Both the position numbers and the translations under genes were made by a program. Shown here piece after piece: positions 10,075-21,652 of a stretch of DNA of 64,000 nt. Each line of letters opens with the position of its first letter. Position 1 is the stretch's first letter. The DNA is taken from assembly GCF_030036535.1 (NCBI RefSeq), contig NZ_CP080387.1, positions 2,662,501-2,726,500 of the forward strand. The letters are read 5' to 3'. The DNA comes from Agrobacterium cucumeris. Its GTDB lineage: Bacteria > Pseudomonadota > Alphaproteobacteria > Rhizobiales > Rhizobiaceae. The notes beneath the pieces were generated by a model. It did not search any database, was not told the DNA's origin, and saw nothing but the letters and a program-made list of their open reading frames with translations.

Positions 10075-10482
10075 GGCACCCAACTTCTAAAAAATAAAAT
10101 CAAAGAGATTTAAAAGATTTTCTATTTCTTAGAGTCTGTGGGTAGCAAGGATTAAAATCATTCCAGTCGAAATGCCGCAGCCGCAGGGTTTGATGAGCAC
10201 CAACGGATATTGCTCGGCGCAGCATCACAAGCTAATTGGGAAAACAGATATTTTCAAAATAATTTCAGTACTTTAGATTTCCAACTGAAATCATCCCATC
10301 TGTGGATAATCTGGGGAAAAGTTTGAACAGTTTTACATTCTTCCAGTAATTCACAGGCACGCCGGGCAGGATTGCAGCCACTTGCGGATTGTGGAAAAAC
10401 ACCACCTTATTCACGTCGCGGCTCGGCCCTCAGGACAATTTTGAAGTTTGTCCCGGTTTATCAACAGCGGGAGAAAAACAGC
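10075..10482. other. Candidate chromosomal replication origin (oriC)
   Basis: 408-bp gene-free gap between divergent hemE and the PPDK/PEPS regulator. It holds a perfect DnaA box TGTGGATAA (10301-10309, minus orientation). Four one-mismatch boxes are also present: TAATTCACA (10347-10355), TGTGGAAAA (10390-10398), TTATTCACG (10407-10415) and TTATCAACA (10458-10466). AT-rich tracts suited to unwinding lie at about 10085-10130 and 10240-10280. One GANTC methylation site is at 10132. Coding direction switches here from mostly minus to mostly plus. The hemE-adjacent position is conserved for alphaproteobacterial origins. I saw no clear TTAA-N7-TTAA CtrA site. Confidence 0.85.
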
Positions 10483-11304
10483 GTGGAGAACAAAAAAAGT
10501 TTCTTCCATCTGCACCTGATTTCGGACTCAACGGGAGAGACTCTCATGTCGGCGGGTCGCGCCGTCTCGGCCCAGTTCCATGCCTCAATGCCGGTGGAAC
10601 ATGTTTATCCAATGATCAGGAACCAGAAACAGCTCGGCCAGGTCGTGGATCTTATCGACAAGGAACCGGGCATTGTTCTTTATACCATCGTCGACCAGCA
10701 GCTGGCCGAGTTTCTGGATCTGCGCTGCCATGCGATCGGCGTCCCCTGCGTTAATGTCCTTGAACCGATCATCGGCATTTTCCAGACTTATCTCGGTGCG
10801 CCATCGCGACGACGGGTGGGGGCGCAGCATGCGTTGAATGCCGATTATTTTGCGCGGATCGAAGCGCTCAATTTCGCCATGGATCATGATGACGGGCAAA
10901 TGCCTGAAACCTATGACGAGGCCGATATCATCATCATCGGCATCAGCCGCACGTCAAAAACCCCAACCAGCATCTATCTCGCCAACCGGGGAATAAAGAC
11001 CGCGAATATTCCGGTCGTTCCCAATGTACCCCTGCCCGATAGCCTCTATGCAGCCACCCGTCCGCTGATCGTTGGTCTTGTCGCGACGTCAGACCGCATA
11101 TCGCAGGTGCGCGAGAACCGCGAACTCGGTGTGACGGGCGGATTTGACAGTGGCCGCTACACGGATCGCGCCACCATCATGGAAGAGCTGAAATATGCCC
11201 GTGCGCTCTGCGCCCGCAACAACTGGCCGCTGATCGATGTCACACGCCGTTCCATTGAGGAAACGGCCGCTGCCATCCTTGCCCTTCGCCAAAGGACACG
11301 ATAA
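10483..11304 (+). CDS. PPDK/PEP synthase regulatory kinase-pyrophosphorylase (DUF299)
   Basis: 273-residue bifunctional regulator that uses ADP to phosphorylate, and phosphate to dephosphorylate, a threonine on pyruvate phosphate dikinase or PEP synthase. The P-loop-like motif [16 protein letters not shown] is diagnostic. I chose the GTG at 10483: homologues start at this point, a GGAG lies about 10 bases upstream, and the longer in-frame extension to 10372 would run into the DnaA-box region. It is the first gene right of the origin, equivalent to the 'RP001' gene that faces hemE in other Alphaproteobacteria. Which dikinase it controls is not visible here. Confidence 0.92.
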   Translation: MENKKSFFHLHLISDSTGETLMSAGRAVSAQFHASMPVEHVYPMIRNQKQLGQVVDLIDKEPGIVLYTIVDQQLAEFLDLRCHAIGVPCVNVLEPIIGIFQTYLGAPSRRRVGAQHALNADYFARIEALNFAMDHDDGQMPETYDEADIIIIGISRTSKTPTSIYLANRGIKTANIPVVPNVPLPDSLYAATRPLIVGLVATSDRISQVRENRELGVTGGFDSGRYTDRATIMEELKYARALCARNNWPLIDVTRRSIEETAAAILALRQRTR

Positions 11305-11335
11305 TCCGAATCTCACCATTCGGAGCAGACAGTCG

Positions 11336-11935
11336 ATGAAACAAGAGTTGATCCTCGCCTCGTCCAGTGCATCCCGCCAAATGCTGATGCGCAATGCGGG
11401 GCTGACATTTTCTGCAATACCCGCGGATATTGATGAGCGTGCGCTCGATGAGCAGCTGGAACGAGACGGCGCGAACCCGGAAGAGGTCGCGCTGGAACTG
11501 GCAAAGGCAAAGGCCCTTGCAGTCGGCAGGCTGCACCCGGCGACGCTGGTTCTTGGATGTGACCAGACCATGGCGCTCGGGACCCGTGTCTATCATAAGC
11601 CGAAAACCATGGCGGAGGCCGAAGCCCATCTGCTGTCATTATCAGGTAAGGTTCACCGGCTGAACAGTGCCGCCGTTCTCGTTCATGGCGGTGAGGTGAT
11701 ATGGCAGACGGTCTCCAGCGCGGAACTTGCCGTGCGGATTTTGACCGCCGAATTTGTCTCCCGTCATTTGCAGCGGGTGGGTCACAGAGCCCTGACCAGC
11801 GTCGGCGCCTACCAGCTCGAAGGGGAGGGAATCCAGCTATTCACCTCCATCGAGGGGGATTATTTCACGATTCTTGGCCTACCGCTTTTGCCACTTTTAT
11901 CGAAACTGCGCGACATGGATGTCATCGATGGCTGA
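11336..11935 (+). CDS. maf: Maf-family nucleotide pyrophosphatase
   Basis: 199-residue house-cleaning pyrophosphatase acting on non-canonical or modified nucleoside triphosphates. The N-terminal loop [16 protein letters not shown] is the Maf signature, and the conserved LGCDQTMAL follows. The start at 11336 has CGGAG upstream and excludes an extension over the previous gene. Its last 8 bases overlap aroE, and that overlap contains a parS-like site at 11933. Confidence 0.93.
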   Translation: MKQELILASSSASRQMLMRNAGLTFSAIPADIDERALDEQLERDGANPEEVALELAKAKALAVGRLHPATLVLGCDQTMALGTRVYHKPKTMAEAEAHLLSLSGKVHRLNSAAVLVHGGEVIWQTVSSAELAVRILTAEFVSRHLQRVGHRALTSVGAYQLEGEGIQLFTSIEGDYFTILGLPLLPLLSKLRDMDVIDG

Positions 11936-12788
11936 TTCACGTGAAACATTAACCATAAACGCCTTCGTCGCGGGTTACCCGATCAAGCATTCGCGCTCAC
12001 CGATCATCCATTCCTACTGGCTAAAGAAATTCGGCATTGCCGGGTCCTATAGGGCTGTGGAAGTTTCTCCGGACGATTTTCCGAATTTCATTGCCACACT
12101 TAAGGAAGCCAAACCGGGTACGGCGGTTGGAGGCAACGTCACCATTCCGCACAAGGAAGCCGCTTATAACTTAGCCGACAGCCCCGATGCTCTGGCAGAA
12201 GAACTGGGTGCCGCCAACACCATCTGGGTGGAAGAAGGTAAGCTCCACGCCACCAATACGGATGGTTATGGTTTCGTCGCCAATCTCGATGAGCGCCATC
12301 CCGGCTGGGACAAGACCGACCGTGCGGTGGTTTTGGGAGCCGGCGGTGCGAGCCGGGCGGTCATTCAGTCCCTGCGCAATCGGGGCATTGCCGAAATCCA
12401 CGTCCTGAATCGCACAGTTGAGCGCGCGCGGGAACTGGCCGACCGTTTTGGCCCCCGGGTTTTTTCGCACCCGCAGGCGGCACTTCATGAAGTCATGCGG
12501 GGTGCCGGGCTTTTCGTGAATACCACATCGCTCGGCATGGACGGCACCGAAGCGCCTGAATTCGATTTTTCGCCACTCGCCACCAACGCTGTCGCGACTG
12601 ATATCGTCTATGTACCGTTGAAAACACCAATTCTGAAGATGGCGGAAGCGCAGGGCATAACAACGGTGGATGGGCTCGGCATGCTGCTTCACCAGGCAAA
12701 ACCCGGCTTCCAGCGATGGTTCGGTGAAATGCCGCAAGTCGATGAAACTCTCCGCTCCCTGATCATTGCGGACATGGAGAAACATTGA
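11928..12788 (+). CDS. aroE: Shikimate dehydrogenase AroE
   Basis: 286-residue NADPH-dependent enzyme of the chorismate pathway. The substrate loop [10 protein letters not shown] is at the N-terminus and the Rossmann motif [11 protein letters not shown] is in the middle. The ATG at 11928 overlaps maf by 8 bases; residues 4-7 (SRET) are written by a parS-like sequence (11933-11948), the same peptide produced by the parS inside rsmG. Its stop codon overlaps the coaE start by one base. Confidence 0.96.
   Translation: MADSRETLTINAFVAGYPIKHSRSPIIHSYWLKKFGIAGSYRAVEVSPDDFPNFIATLKEAKPGTAVGGNVTIPHKEAAYNLADSPDALAEELGAANTIWVEEGKLHATNTDGYGFVANLDERHPGWDKTDRAVVLGAGGASRAVIQSLRNRGIAEIHVLNRTVERARELADRFGPRVFSHPQAALHEVMRGAGLFVNTTSLGMDGTEAPEFDFSPLATNAVATDIVYVPLKTPILKMAEAQGITTVDGLGMLLHQAKPGFQRWFGEMPQVDETLRSLIIADMEKH
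11933..11948. other. parS-like site, one mismatch
   Basis: TGATTCACGTGAAACA, one base from consensus, placed over the maf stop codon and codons 2-7 of aroE. It is about 1.5 kb right of the candidate oriC, so parS-like sites flank the origin on both sides. Confidence 0.8.
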
Positions 12789-13393
12789 TGATCGTCATCG
12801 GTCTCACCGGCTCGATAGGAATGGGGAAAACGACGACGGCGAAGCTGTTTGCCGAAGAAGGCGTTCCGGTTCTGGATTCGGACGAGGTCGTACACGCGCT
12901 TTATCGTGGACAAGCGGTTCCGCTGATTGAAGCGGCCTTTCCCGGTACCAGCATTTCCGGCGCTGTGGATCGGCAGAAACTCGCTGAAGTTCTGCGCGGG
13001 AATCCGGCTAATTTCAGTAGGCTCGAGGCGATTGTCCACCCGCTGGTCCGTGAAAGCCAGGAAGCTTTTCTGGCGGAGGCGAGGGAAGTTGGTCGCCAGT
13101 TCGCCCTTCTCGATATTCCACTGCTGTTTGAAACCGGGGCGGAGAAGCGTGTCGATAAGGTAGTGGTGGTGAGCTGCGCGCCGGACATTCAACGGCAGCG
13201 TGTTTTATCCCGGCCCGGCATGACGCAAGAGAAATTTGAAATGATCTTGGCCCGGCAGATGCCAGACGCCGAAAAACGCCAGCGCGCCGATTTCGTCATC
13301 GATAGCGGAAATGGTGTCGAAGCGGCACGGGATCAGGTAAGAGGAATATTGCAGAGATTGGCCAAGACGGGTCACGGAGAGAATAATGCGTGA
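12788..13393 (+). CDS. coaE: Dephospho-CoA kinase CoaE
   Basis: 201-residue kinase for the last step of coenzyme A synthesis. The P-loop [12 protein letters not shown] is at the N-terminus. I chose the ATG at 12788, which shares its A with the aroE TGA, over an in-frame TTG three bases earlier. It overlaps dnaQ by 8 bases. Tight packing of maf-aroE-coaE-dnaQ indicates one transcript running away from the origin. Confidence 0.95.
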   Translation: MIVIGLTGSIGMGKTTTAKLFAEEGVPVLDSDEVVHALYRGQAVPLIEAAFPGTSISGAVDRQKLAEVLRGNPANFSRLEAIVHPLVRESQEAFLAEAREVGRQFALLDIPLLFETGAEKRVDKVVVVSCAPDIQRQRVLSRPGMTQEKFEMILARQMPDAEKRQRADFVIDSGNGVEAARDQVRGILQRLAKTGHGENNA

Positions 13394-14084
13394 GATCATT
13401 TTCGATACGGAAACCACGGGCCTTGAATCGAAACTGGATCGTGTGATTGAAATCGGCGGCATTGAGCTGATCAACCATTTTCCGACCGGCCGGACGCTGC
13501 ATCTTTATATCAGCCCGGAAGACCGCAAGGTTCATCCGGACGCGCTTGCGGTTCACGGCATCACCGATGACTTCTTGAAAGACAAGCCGAAATTCGCCGA
13601 AGTCGTCGATCAGATCCGCGATTTTTTCGAGGGTGCCCGCTGGGTGGCGCATAATGCGACATTCGATATGGGTTTCATCAATGCGGAATTTGCCCGTCTC
13701 GGCATTGAGCCAGTTGCAGCCGATCTGGTGACGGACACGCTTTCGCTCGCCCGTCGCAAGAACCCGATGGGACCGAATTCCCTGGATGCGCTTTGCCGGC
13801 GTTACGGTATCGACAATTCCCATCGCACAAAGCACGGCGCGCTTCTCGACTCCGAATTGCTTGCAGAAGTTTATATCGAAATGATCGGCGGGCGTCAGAC
13901 GGCCCTCGGTTTCGGTTCCGCCGCCAAGCAGGAAGCAGTCATCATTGAGGACGATGTGCCACTCGAGCCGCTACAGAGGCCGAGGGCATTGGCGTCGCGG
14001 CTGGATACGGAGACGGTTGCAGCCCATGGCAAGCTCGTTCTCGGCATGGGCGACAAGGCGATCTGGAACCGTTATCAGAATTGA
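13386..14084 (+). CDS. dnaQ: DNA polymerase III epsilon subunit (3'-5' proofreading exonuclease)
   Basis: 232-residue DEDDh exonuclease. Exo I is FDTETTGLE with D7 and E9, Exo II is [10 protein letters not shown], and Exo III lies in [18 protein letters not shown]. The C-terminal tail is the part that usually docks on the alpha subunit. It ends the maf-aroE-coaE-dnaQ operon, just before a strong terminator. Confidence 0.96.
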   Translation: MREIIFDTETTGLESKLDRVIEIGGIELINHFPTGRTLHLYISPEDRKVHPDALAVHGITDDFLKDKPKFAEVVDQIRDFFEGARWVAHNATFDMGFINAEFARLGIEPVAADLVTDTLSLARRKNPMGPNSLDALCRRYGIDNSHRTKHGALLDSELLAEVYIEMIGGRQTALGFGSAAKQEAVIIEDDVPLEPLQRPRALASRLDTETVAAHGKLVLGMGDKAIWNRYQN

Positions 14085-14142
14085 AGATCTGCTCAGACCC
14101 AAAAAACAGCGAATGCCGAAAAAGAAAAATGAAGGCAAAGAA

Positions 14143-14176
14143 AAACCCGGGCGAAGAACCCGGGTTTGTTTTTTTG
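14143..14176. terminator. Terminator between dnaQ and secB
   Basis: Perfect 9-bp stem AAACCCGGG (14143-14151) and CCCGGGTTT (14159-14167), then G and a T run on the plus strand. A-rich sequence on the other side suits termination of secB from the minus strand as well. Confidence 0.85.
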
Positions 14177-14192
14177 AAGACTGTTGAAGGCT

Positions 14193-14675
14193 TCAGTTCG
14201 GTACGGCCTGAACCTTGGCTCTGGCCTGCTCTTCGGCAACGCGCTGGGCGAACATCTGAGCGAAATCGATCGGGTCGATCATCAGCGGCGGGAAACCACC
14301 GTTGCGGGTAACGTCCGCAATGATCTGACGGGCGAAGGGGAACAGCAGGCGGGGGCATTCAATGAACAGCACCGGCAGCATGTGCTCCTGCGGGAAACCG
14401 GCAATGCGGAACACGCCGCCATAAACCAGCTCGGCCGCGAACAGGACCTTGTCACCATCCTTGGCTTCCGCATTCAGCGACAAAACAACATCGAAATCCG
14501 AACCGGAGATCGGGTTTGCGTTGACATTGACGTTGATGTTGATCGCCGGCGCATTGTCACGAGCCTGAAGCGAACGAGGTGCGCCCGGATTTTCAAAGGA
14601 AAGATCCTTGATGTACTGGGTAAGAATGTTGAGGGAAGGACTAACTGCGCCCTGTGCACCATTTTCAGCGGTCAT
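14193..14675 (-). CDS. secB: Protein-export chaperone SecB
   Basis: 160-residue tetrameric chaperone that holds preproteins unfolded and delivers them to SecA. The sequence from [19 protein letters not shown] onward matches the family start, and INVNVNANP and the proline-rich segment after FPFARQ follow. The ribosome binding site GAGGAAA lies just upstream of the ATG. It is 102 bp downstream of fxsA on the same strand. Confidence 0.96.
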   Translation of the reverse strand: MTAENGAQGAVSPSLNILTQYIKDLSFENPGAPRSLQARDNAPAININVNVNANPISGSDFDVVLSLNAEAKDGDKVLFAAELVYGGVFRIAGFPQEHMLPVLFIECPRLLFPFARQIIADVTRNGGFPPLMIDPIDFAQMFAQRVAEEQARAKVQAVPN

Positions 14676-14777
14676 TACGTTTCCTCGCGGCGTGAATTCG
14701 TGGATGGCGGTCTATCATTTCGACCGGAGCCTTACAACCCTTCGTGATCGGGGCCTTACATCGGTTCTAAGCGGGGA

Positions 14778-15338
14778 TCAGGGCTTGGGCAGATCGCGAT
14801 CATCCGGCTTGTGCGACCATGGAGAGCCCTTCTGCTCTTCACGGTGAAACTCCTCCTCGTCCAGATCAACCACTTTCGAATTGCCCGCATGTTCCGAACC
14901 ATTACGGAACCCGGAATAGTCTCCCGGCTGTGGACCGGCCTGATGACCTGATTGCCGGCCCGATTGGCGGAACGAACCCGCCACGACGACACGCGGTCCA
15001 AAAGCCTTCCAGAAAAAACGCCGCACCGTGGTCGACAGAAGCAGAAGGCCGAGGATGTCAGTGATGAAACCAGGGATGATAAGCAGGATCCCGGCAACGA
15101 CCCGCATGGCGCCATTGACCAGCTCGTCCGCCGGCTGGGCGCCGTTGCGTCCCGCATCCTGGAGATTTCTCACCATGCCGATGCCGCCGAGGCGCAGGAT
15201 GAGAAATCCGAGAAACGACGTGAAGAGAACGAGTGCCAGGGTCAGCCAGAGGCCTATGGCTTTGCCGACAATGATGAAGCCGGCAATTTCGAGAATGGGC
15301 ATCATCAGGATGACAATGGGGAGAAAGGAAAAACGCAT
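14778..15338 (-). CDS. fxsA: FxsA-family membrane protein
   Basis: 186-residue protein with three to four hydrophobic segments in the first 130 residues, including VILMMPILEIAGFIIVG at the N-terminus, and a long charged cytoplasmic tail rich in Gln, Gly, Asp and Glu. E. coli FxsA relieves exclusion of phage T7 by the F plasmid when overproduced; its normal role is unknown. The tail is longer than in E. coli. It diverges from the Tim44-like gene across a 151-bp gap. Confidence 0.88.
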   Translation of the reverse strand: MRFSFLPIVILMMPILEIAGFIIVGKAIGLWLTLALVLFTSFLGFLILRLGGIGMVRNLQDAGRNGAQPADELVNGAMRVVAGILLIIPGFITDILGLLLLSTTVRRFFWKAFGPRVVVAGSFRQSGRQSGHQAGPQPGDYSGFRNGSEHAGNSKVVDLDEEEFHREEQKGSPWSHKPDDRDLPKP

Positions 15339-15489
15339 CTTCTAGCCTTGCGTGTGCATCTCTGGCAGATTGCCGGTTCCTGAGGACACCCTGGGACACC
15401 AATGATTGAATCTGCACATTTGAATGATGATAAGATGCAGACTATATGATGGTGTGGTTTTCGAATTTAAATGGCGGTTTTGGTAAAAG

Positions 15490-16188
15490 ATGGGCTTTAG
15501 CGACTTTATCACATTGTTTTTTCTCGTTGCGGCGGTGCTGATATTCCTTCAGTTGCGCAGCGTTCTCGGCCGCCGGACGGGCAATGAGAAACCGCCATTC
15601 GATCCTTATAGCCCGCGTGATGTCGCCAAAGGCCCTGTAACGGACGATAACAAGGTCGTGACCCTGCCGAAACGCGGTGAGGCCGAGGATGAAAATCCCT
15701 TTGCCGAGGCGGATGCTCTGGCACCCGTGGATTCTTCCTTGAATGCGTCCCTGCGCGAAGTGATGACCAAGGACCCGACGTTCCGGCCCAAGGAATTCCT
15801 GAACGGTGCTCGCATGGCCTATGAGATGATCGTCATGGGTTTTGCTGATGGCGACCGGAATACCCTCAAGAATCTCTTGTCGAAAGAGGTCTTCGAAGGC
15901 TTCGAGGCGGCGATCTCCGAACGCGAAAGCCGCGGCGAAGTCGTGAAATCCATTTTCGTGGGTATCGAGAAAGCCGATATCACCCAGGCCGGCATTCGCG
16001 ATTCCGAGGTGCAGATCACGCTGAGGATCGTCAGCCAGCTGATTTCGGCAACCTATGACAAGGACGGCAAGCTAGTGGATGGTGACCCGGATGCGGTTGC
16101 GGAAGTGGACGATATCTGGACCTTCTCGCGTGACATGCGCTCGCGCGATCCGAACTGGAAGCTGATCGCCACCGAATCCGAGCAATGA
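15490..16188 (+). CDS. Tim44/TimA-domain membrane-anchored protein
   Basis: 232-residue protein with one N-terminal membrane anchor (residues 3-22, FSDFITLFFLVAAVLIFLQL), a disordered proline-rich linker, and a C-terminal Tim44-like domain (about residues 90-230) of the NTF2-like fold. Bacterial TimA proteins are relatives of the mitochondrial Tim44 import subunit. Their bacterial function is not settled, although association with the inner membrane is expected. The stop overlaps the mltA start (ATGA), so the two are co-translated. Confidence 0.88.
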   Translation: MGFSDFITLFFLVAAVLIFLQLRSVLGRRTGNEKPPFDPYSPRDVAKGPVTDDNKVVTLPKRGEAEDENPFAEADALAPVDSSLNASLREVMTKDPTFRPKEFLNGARMAYEMIVMGFADGDRNTLKNLLSKEVFEGFEAAISERESRGEVVKSIFVGIEKADITQAGIRDSEVQITLRIVSQLISATYDKDGKLVDGDPDAVAEVDDIWTFSRDMRSRDPNWKLIATESEQ

Positions 16189-17297
16189 CCGCGCCCTTTT
16201 CGATCGAGGAAGTTGCTTTCCAGAACCTGCCCGGCTGGCAGGAAGACGATCCCGGCAAGCTTTTTCCGGTGATGCGGACGGTTCTGTCGCATCTCCGGAA
16301 TGCGAAACCTTACAGGAGCGGTGCGCTGGGGCTGACCGCTGCTGAGCTGGTTTCTCTTCTGGAAATGGCCGATGAGAAGGACGGAGCTAGTCCGGAACAG
16401 GCCCGCCACTTCTTCGAGACGAATTGTGTACCCTTTAAAATTTCTCCATCTGGAGGAAAAAGCGGTTTTGTAACCGCCTTCTATGAACCCGAGCTGGAAG
16501 TATCATCCGTTCGTGATGATGTATGGTGCCACCCAATCTATCGAAGACCGCCTGAGCTGGTGGATATAAACGACGACAATCGTCCCGCCGGTTTCGATCC
16601 GTCCTATGCTTTTGCAAAAGCGGAAGAGGACGGCATTTCCTATTTTCCCGATCGCCGGGTGATCGATGAGGGATATCTGGAGGGTAGGGGTCTTGAGATC
16701 GCCTGGGCGAAATCGAAAGTCGACCTGTTTTTCGTCCACGTTCAGGGTGCGGCCCGTCTGGTGTTTCCGGATGGTACGGTAAAACGCATCACTTATGCGG
16801 CCAAGGCCGGGCATCCGTTTTCACCGATCGGACGGCTGCTTCTGGATCGCGGCGAACTGGACCCGAAAACGATCTCGATGCAGACGATCCGCAAGTGGCT
16901 TGCCGACCACCCGGATGAGGTAGATGAGGTGCTGTGGCATAACCGCTCCTTCATTTTTTTCCGCGAGGCAGATGTCGTGGATCAGGACGTGGGACCGATT
17001 GCCGCCGCCAAGGTGCCGCTGGTTGCCGGGCGGGCGCTGGCCGTGGACAGGCTTATCCATACTTTCGGTTTTCCCTTTTTTATCCATGCGCCAACCCTGA
17101 CCCATCTGGATAATGGAAAACCCTTCGCCCGGCTGATGCTGGCGCTCGATACGGGCTCGGCTATCGTCGGCCCGGCGCGGGGCGATATTTTCACCGGCTC
17201 CGGTTTCGAGGCAGGAGAGCTTGCCGGCACGGTGCGTAATGAGGCCGATTTTTATATACTGCTGCCGCGCGTTGCTGCGGAAAGGTATCGGCGATGA
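16185..17297 (+). CDS. mltA: Membrane-bound lytic murein transglycosylase A (MltA)
   Basis: 370-residue lytic transglycosylase that cleaves peptidoglycan with formation of 1,6-anhydro-MurNAc. The C-terminal 3D domain is clear in LALDTGSAIVGPARGDIF. The fragment KSGFVTAFYEPELEVS marks the double-psi barrel region. The N-terminus (MTAPFSIEEVAF) has no hydrophobic signal and no lipobox, and an upstream extension would overlap the Tim44-like gene, so export is unexplained. It is coupled to both neighbours by 4-base overlaps. Confidence 0.9.
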   Translation: MTAPFSIEEVAFQNLPGWQEDDPGKLFPVMRTVLSHLRNAKPYRSGALGLTAAELVSLLEMADEKDGASPEQARHFFETNCVPFKISPSGGKSGFVTAFYEPELEVSSVRDDVWCHPIYRRPPELVDINDDNRPAGFDPSYAFAKAEEDGISYFPDRRVIDEGYLEGRGLEIAWAKSKVDLFFVHVQGAARLVFPDGTVKRITYAAKAGHPFSPIGRLLLDRGELDPKTISMQTIRKWLADHPDEVDEVLWHNRSFIFFREADVVDQDVGPIAAAKVPLVAGRALAVDRLIHTFGFPFFIHAPTLTHLDNGKPFARLMLALDTGSAIVGPARGDIFTGSGFEAGELAGTVRNEADFYILLPRVAAERYRR

Positions 17298-17863
17298 AAG
17301 GCAGTCGAAAGCTTGGCAAGGAAGAACGCATTCTGTGGGGCAAGGTCGCAAGAACCGCGCGGCCTATCTCCGGCAGGCTGGAGGATTTGCTGGCTTTCGA
17401 CGACATAGAAGAGGCCCCGACGGAGGCCATTATCCCGCAAACCGGCAGCAGCCCTTTTCCGCGCATGCTTGCGGAACCGGTTGACGTACCGCCGGCAACC
17501 TTGGACAAAAAGCCGAAAATTCATCAGCCGATGGAAAAACCGGTCAAACGCAAACTAACCCGTGGCCGGTTGCCGCTGGAAGGGCGTATTGATCTGCACG
17601 GCATGTTTCAGAGCGAAGCCCATGCGGTGCTCTTGGATTTTTTATTGCGTGCGCATGAACGGGGTCTGAGGCACGTGCTCGTGATCACGGGCAAGGGACG
17701 CTCGATCGGTAGCGACGGCGCGCTGAAAAGAGCGGTGCCCATGTGGTTTTCCAAACCGGAGTATCGCCACCTGATTTCGTCCTACGAGGACGCATCCGCC
17801 AATCATGGCGGCGACGGCGCCCTCTATGTGCGGCTGGCGCGCCGGCGGGGCGAAAAATCATGA
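17294..17863 (+). CDS. Smr-domain protein
   Basis: 189-residue protein with a basic, low-complexity N-terminus and a C-terminal Smr domain (about residues 90-187). The motifs are IDLHGM and VITGKGRS, close to the LDLHG and TGxG hallmarks of Smr nucleases. Stand-alone Smr proteins are linked to nucleic-acid cleavage or ribosome rescue in other bacteria. It overlaps mltA and the following HTH gene by four bases each. Confidence 0.88.
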   Translation: MKGSRKLGKEERILWGKVARTARPISGRLEDLLAFDDIEEAPTEAIIPQTGSSPFPRMLAEPVDVPPATLDKKPKIHQPMEKPVKRKLTRGRLPLEGRIDLHGMFQSEAHAVLLDFLLRAHERGLRHVLVITGKGRSIGSDGALKRAVPMWFSKPEYRHLISSYEDASANHGGDGALYVRLARRRGEKS

Positions 17864-18225
17864 CGCCGTTTGCCGAGGCCGTGCGGCAGCTTCGCGAACG
17901 CAAGGGCGTGACGCAGAAGCAGATGGCGGCGGCAATCGGTGTGTCGCCCGCCTATCTCTCGGCGCTTGAGCATGGCAAACGCGGCAAGCCGAGCTTTGAT
18001 CTGCTCCAGCGTATCGCCGGATATTTCAACATCATCTGGGACGAGGCTGAGGAATTGTTCTTTCTGGCCGGCTCGTCCGACCCCAAGGTGGTGATAGATA
18101 CGGTAGGCCTCGCGCCGCAATATACGGCTTTCGCCAATCGCCTGGCGCGGGATATTCGCAAGCTGTCGCCGAGTGTGATAGAGGAACTGTCAGCGGTGCT
18201 GCAAAAAAGCCGTTCTTGCGATTGA
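17860..18225 (+). CDS. XRE-family helix-turn-helix regulator
   Basis: 121-residue protein with an N-terminal HTH_3 domain (residues 5-60, start FAEAVRQLRERKGVTQKQMA) and a short C-terminal region without a known domain. The ATG at 17860 overlaps the smr stop. As the last gene of the tim44-mltA-smr run it may be autoregulatory; targets cannot be deduced. gyrB follows after 157 bp. Confidence 0.88.
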   Translation: MTPFAEAVRQLRERKGVTQKQMAAAIGVSPAYLSALEHGKRGKPSFDLLQRIAGYFNIIWDEAEELFFLAGSSDPKVVIDTVGLAPQYTAFANRLARDIRKLSPSVIEELSAVLQKSRSCD

Positions 18226-18273
18226 AACCCCCTCTATCCCCTGCTTTATGCAGCATCCTGAAGCATGCGGCCT

Positions 18274-20818
<2,545 letters not shown>

Positions 20819-20840
20819 TCCTGTGCAGCGTCTCGCGTAG

Positions 20841-20856
20841 CGATTCACGTGAAACG
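20841..20856. other. Weak parS-like site
   Basis: CGATTCACGTGAAACG keeps the TTCACGTGAA core but has three mismatches to the 16-mer. It lies just after gyrB. ParB binding is uncertain. Confidence 0.35.
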
Positions 20857-20866
20857 AAACTTTAAC

Positions 20867-20905
20867 AAAAGGCCCGGCGATCAATAATCGCCGGGCCTTT
20901 TCTTC
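20867..20905. terminator. Strong bidirectional terminator after gyrB
   Basis: A 15-bp perfect stem: AAAAGGCCCGGCGAT (20867-20881) and ATCGCCGGGCCTTTT (20887-20901), loop CAATA. It separates convergent gyrB and the nitroreductase gene. Confidence 0.9.
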
Positions 20906-20921
20906 TCAGAATTGCCCGATA

Positions 20922-21524
20922 TCAATCGGCCTTGCCGGTGAAGCGCCCTTCGAAAGCCACGTCCGCAAGCAGCAGGCGCTTGCTCGGCACTTCCCTTTCC
21001 GCCAGATCGTCCGGAAGGACGGAACTGTCGGTCAGCTTACCGATGGCGATCCCGGCTTCCACCTTGTAGCCTTCAGGAATACCCAGCGTTTCAACGATCC
21101 TGTCCTTCAGGATGCCGCCCATGCCATGGGCATGATAACCGAGCAGATGCGCCTGCATCGCGAGTGAAAACCAGGCAGCGCCAGCGTCGAAAGAATGGGT
21201 CGCGGAAGGTTTTTTGTCGCCTTCGCGGGAGATATTGTAGCCCCGGGAAACCACGAACAGCAGCAGTGAGGCATTTTTTGCCCAGCGCTGGTTTCCTTCC
21301 ATCAGCAGCTCCACGAAGAGCGGCCAGTCTTCGCTGTCCTTGTGGGCATAGACAAATCGCCATGGCTGCAGGTTGGATGCCGAGGGCGCCCAGTGAGCCG
21401 CATCCAGAATGGTCAGCAGATGTTCCTGCGATATGGCGCTGCCATCAAAGGCGCGCGGAGACCAGCGGTCGAGGAAGAGGGGATCGACGGGATATTCGGA
21501 TTGCCGGGAATTGCTGTTCGTCAC
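20922..21524 (-). CDS. Nitroreductase-family FMN oxidoreductase
   Basis: 200-residue FMN-dependent NAD(P)H oxidoreductase. The N-terminal RWSPRAFDG resembles the FMN-phosphate binding start of the family, and WAPSASNLQPWRFVYA and GMGGILKDRIVETLGIPEGY match conserved segments. The physiological substrate is unknown; relatives reduce nitroaromatics, quinones or malonic semialdehyde. It diverges from the FAH-family gene across 128 bp that contain a long imperfect inverted repeat (21592-21630). Confidence 0.9.
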   Translation of the reverse strand: MTNSNSRQSEYPVDPLFLDRWSPRAFDGSAISQEHLLTILDAAHWAPSASNLQPWRFVYAHKDSEDWPLFVELLMEGNQRWAKNASLLLFVVSRGYNISREGDKKPSATHSFDAGAAWFSLAMQAHLLGYHAHGMGGILKDRIVETLGIPEGYKVEAGIAIGKLTDSSVLPDDLAEREVPSKRLLLADVAFEGRFTGKAD

Positions 21525-21591
21525 GGGCCATGTCCTTTTGGTTGACGGGAAGGAAAAGGTATTTTTCGAAACTTGCCGCAGTCAAGGGGTG

Positions 21592-21630
21592 ACAAGGATG
21601 AATGCATCGTTCATATATGCATCATCTTGT
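21592..21630. promoter_or_regulatory. Imperfect inverted repeat between nitroreductase and FAH genes
   Basis: Left arm ACAAGGATGAATGCAT (21592-21607) and right arm ATGCATCATCTTGT (21617-21630) are complementary apart from two single-base bulges. It lies 23 bp upstream of the FAH-family ATG at 21653. This placement suits a repressor operator controlling one or both divergent genes. Confidence 0.4.
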
Positions 21631-21652
21631 CTGACAACCGGGAGAGAGTTCC

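Noticed and set aside
10075..10482. Expectation of dnaA beside the origin
   Set aside because: No dnaA gene is in the window; in rhizobia it usually lies away from the origin, so its absence does not argue against oriC here.
15411..15441. TCTGCA and TGCAGA repeat upstream of the Tim44-like gene
   Set aside because: Only 6-bp arms separated by 19 bp; expected by chance at this length.
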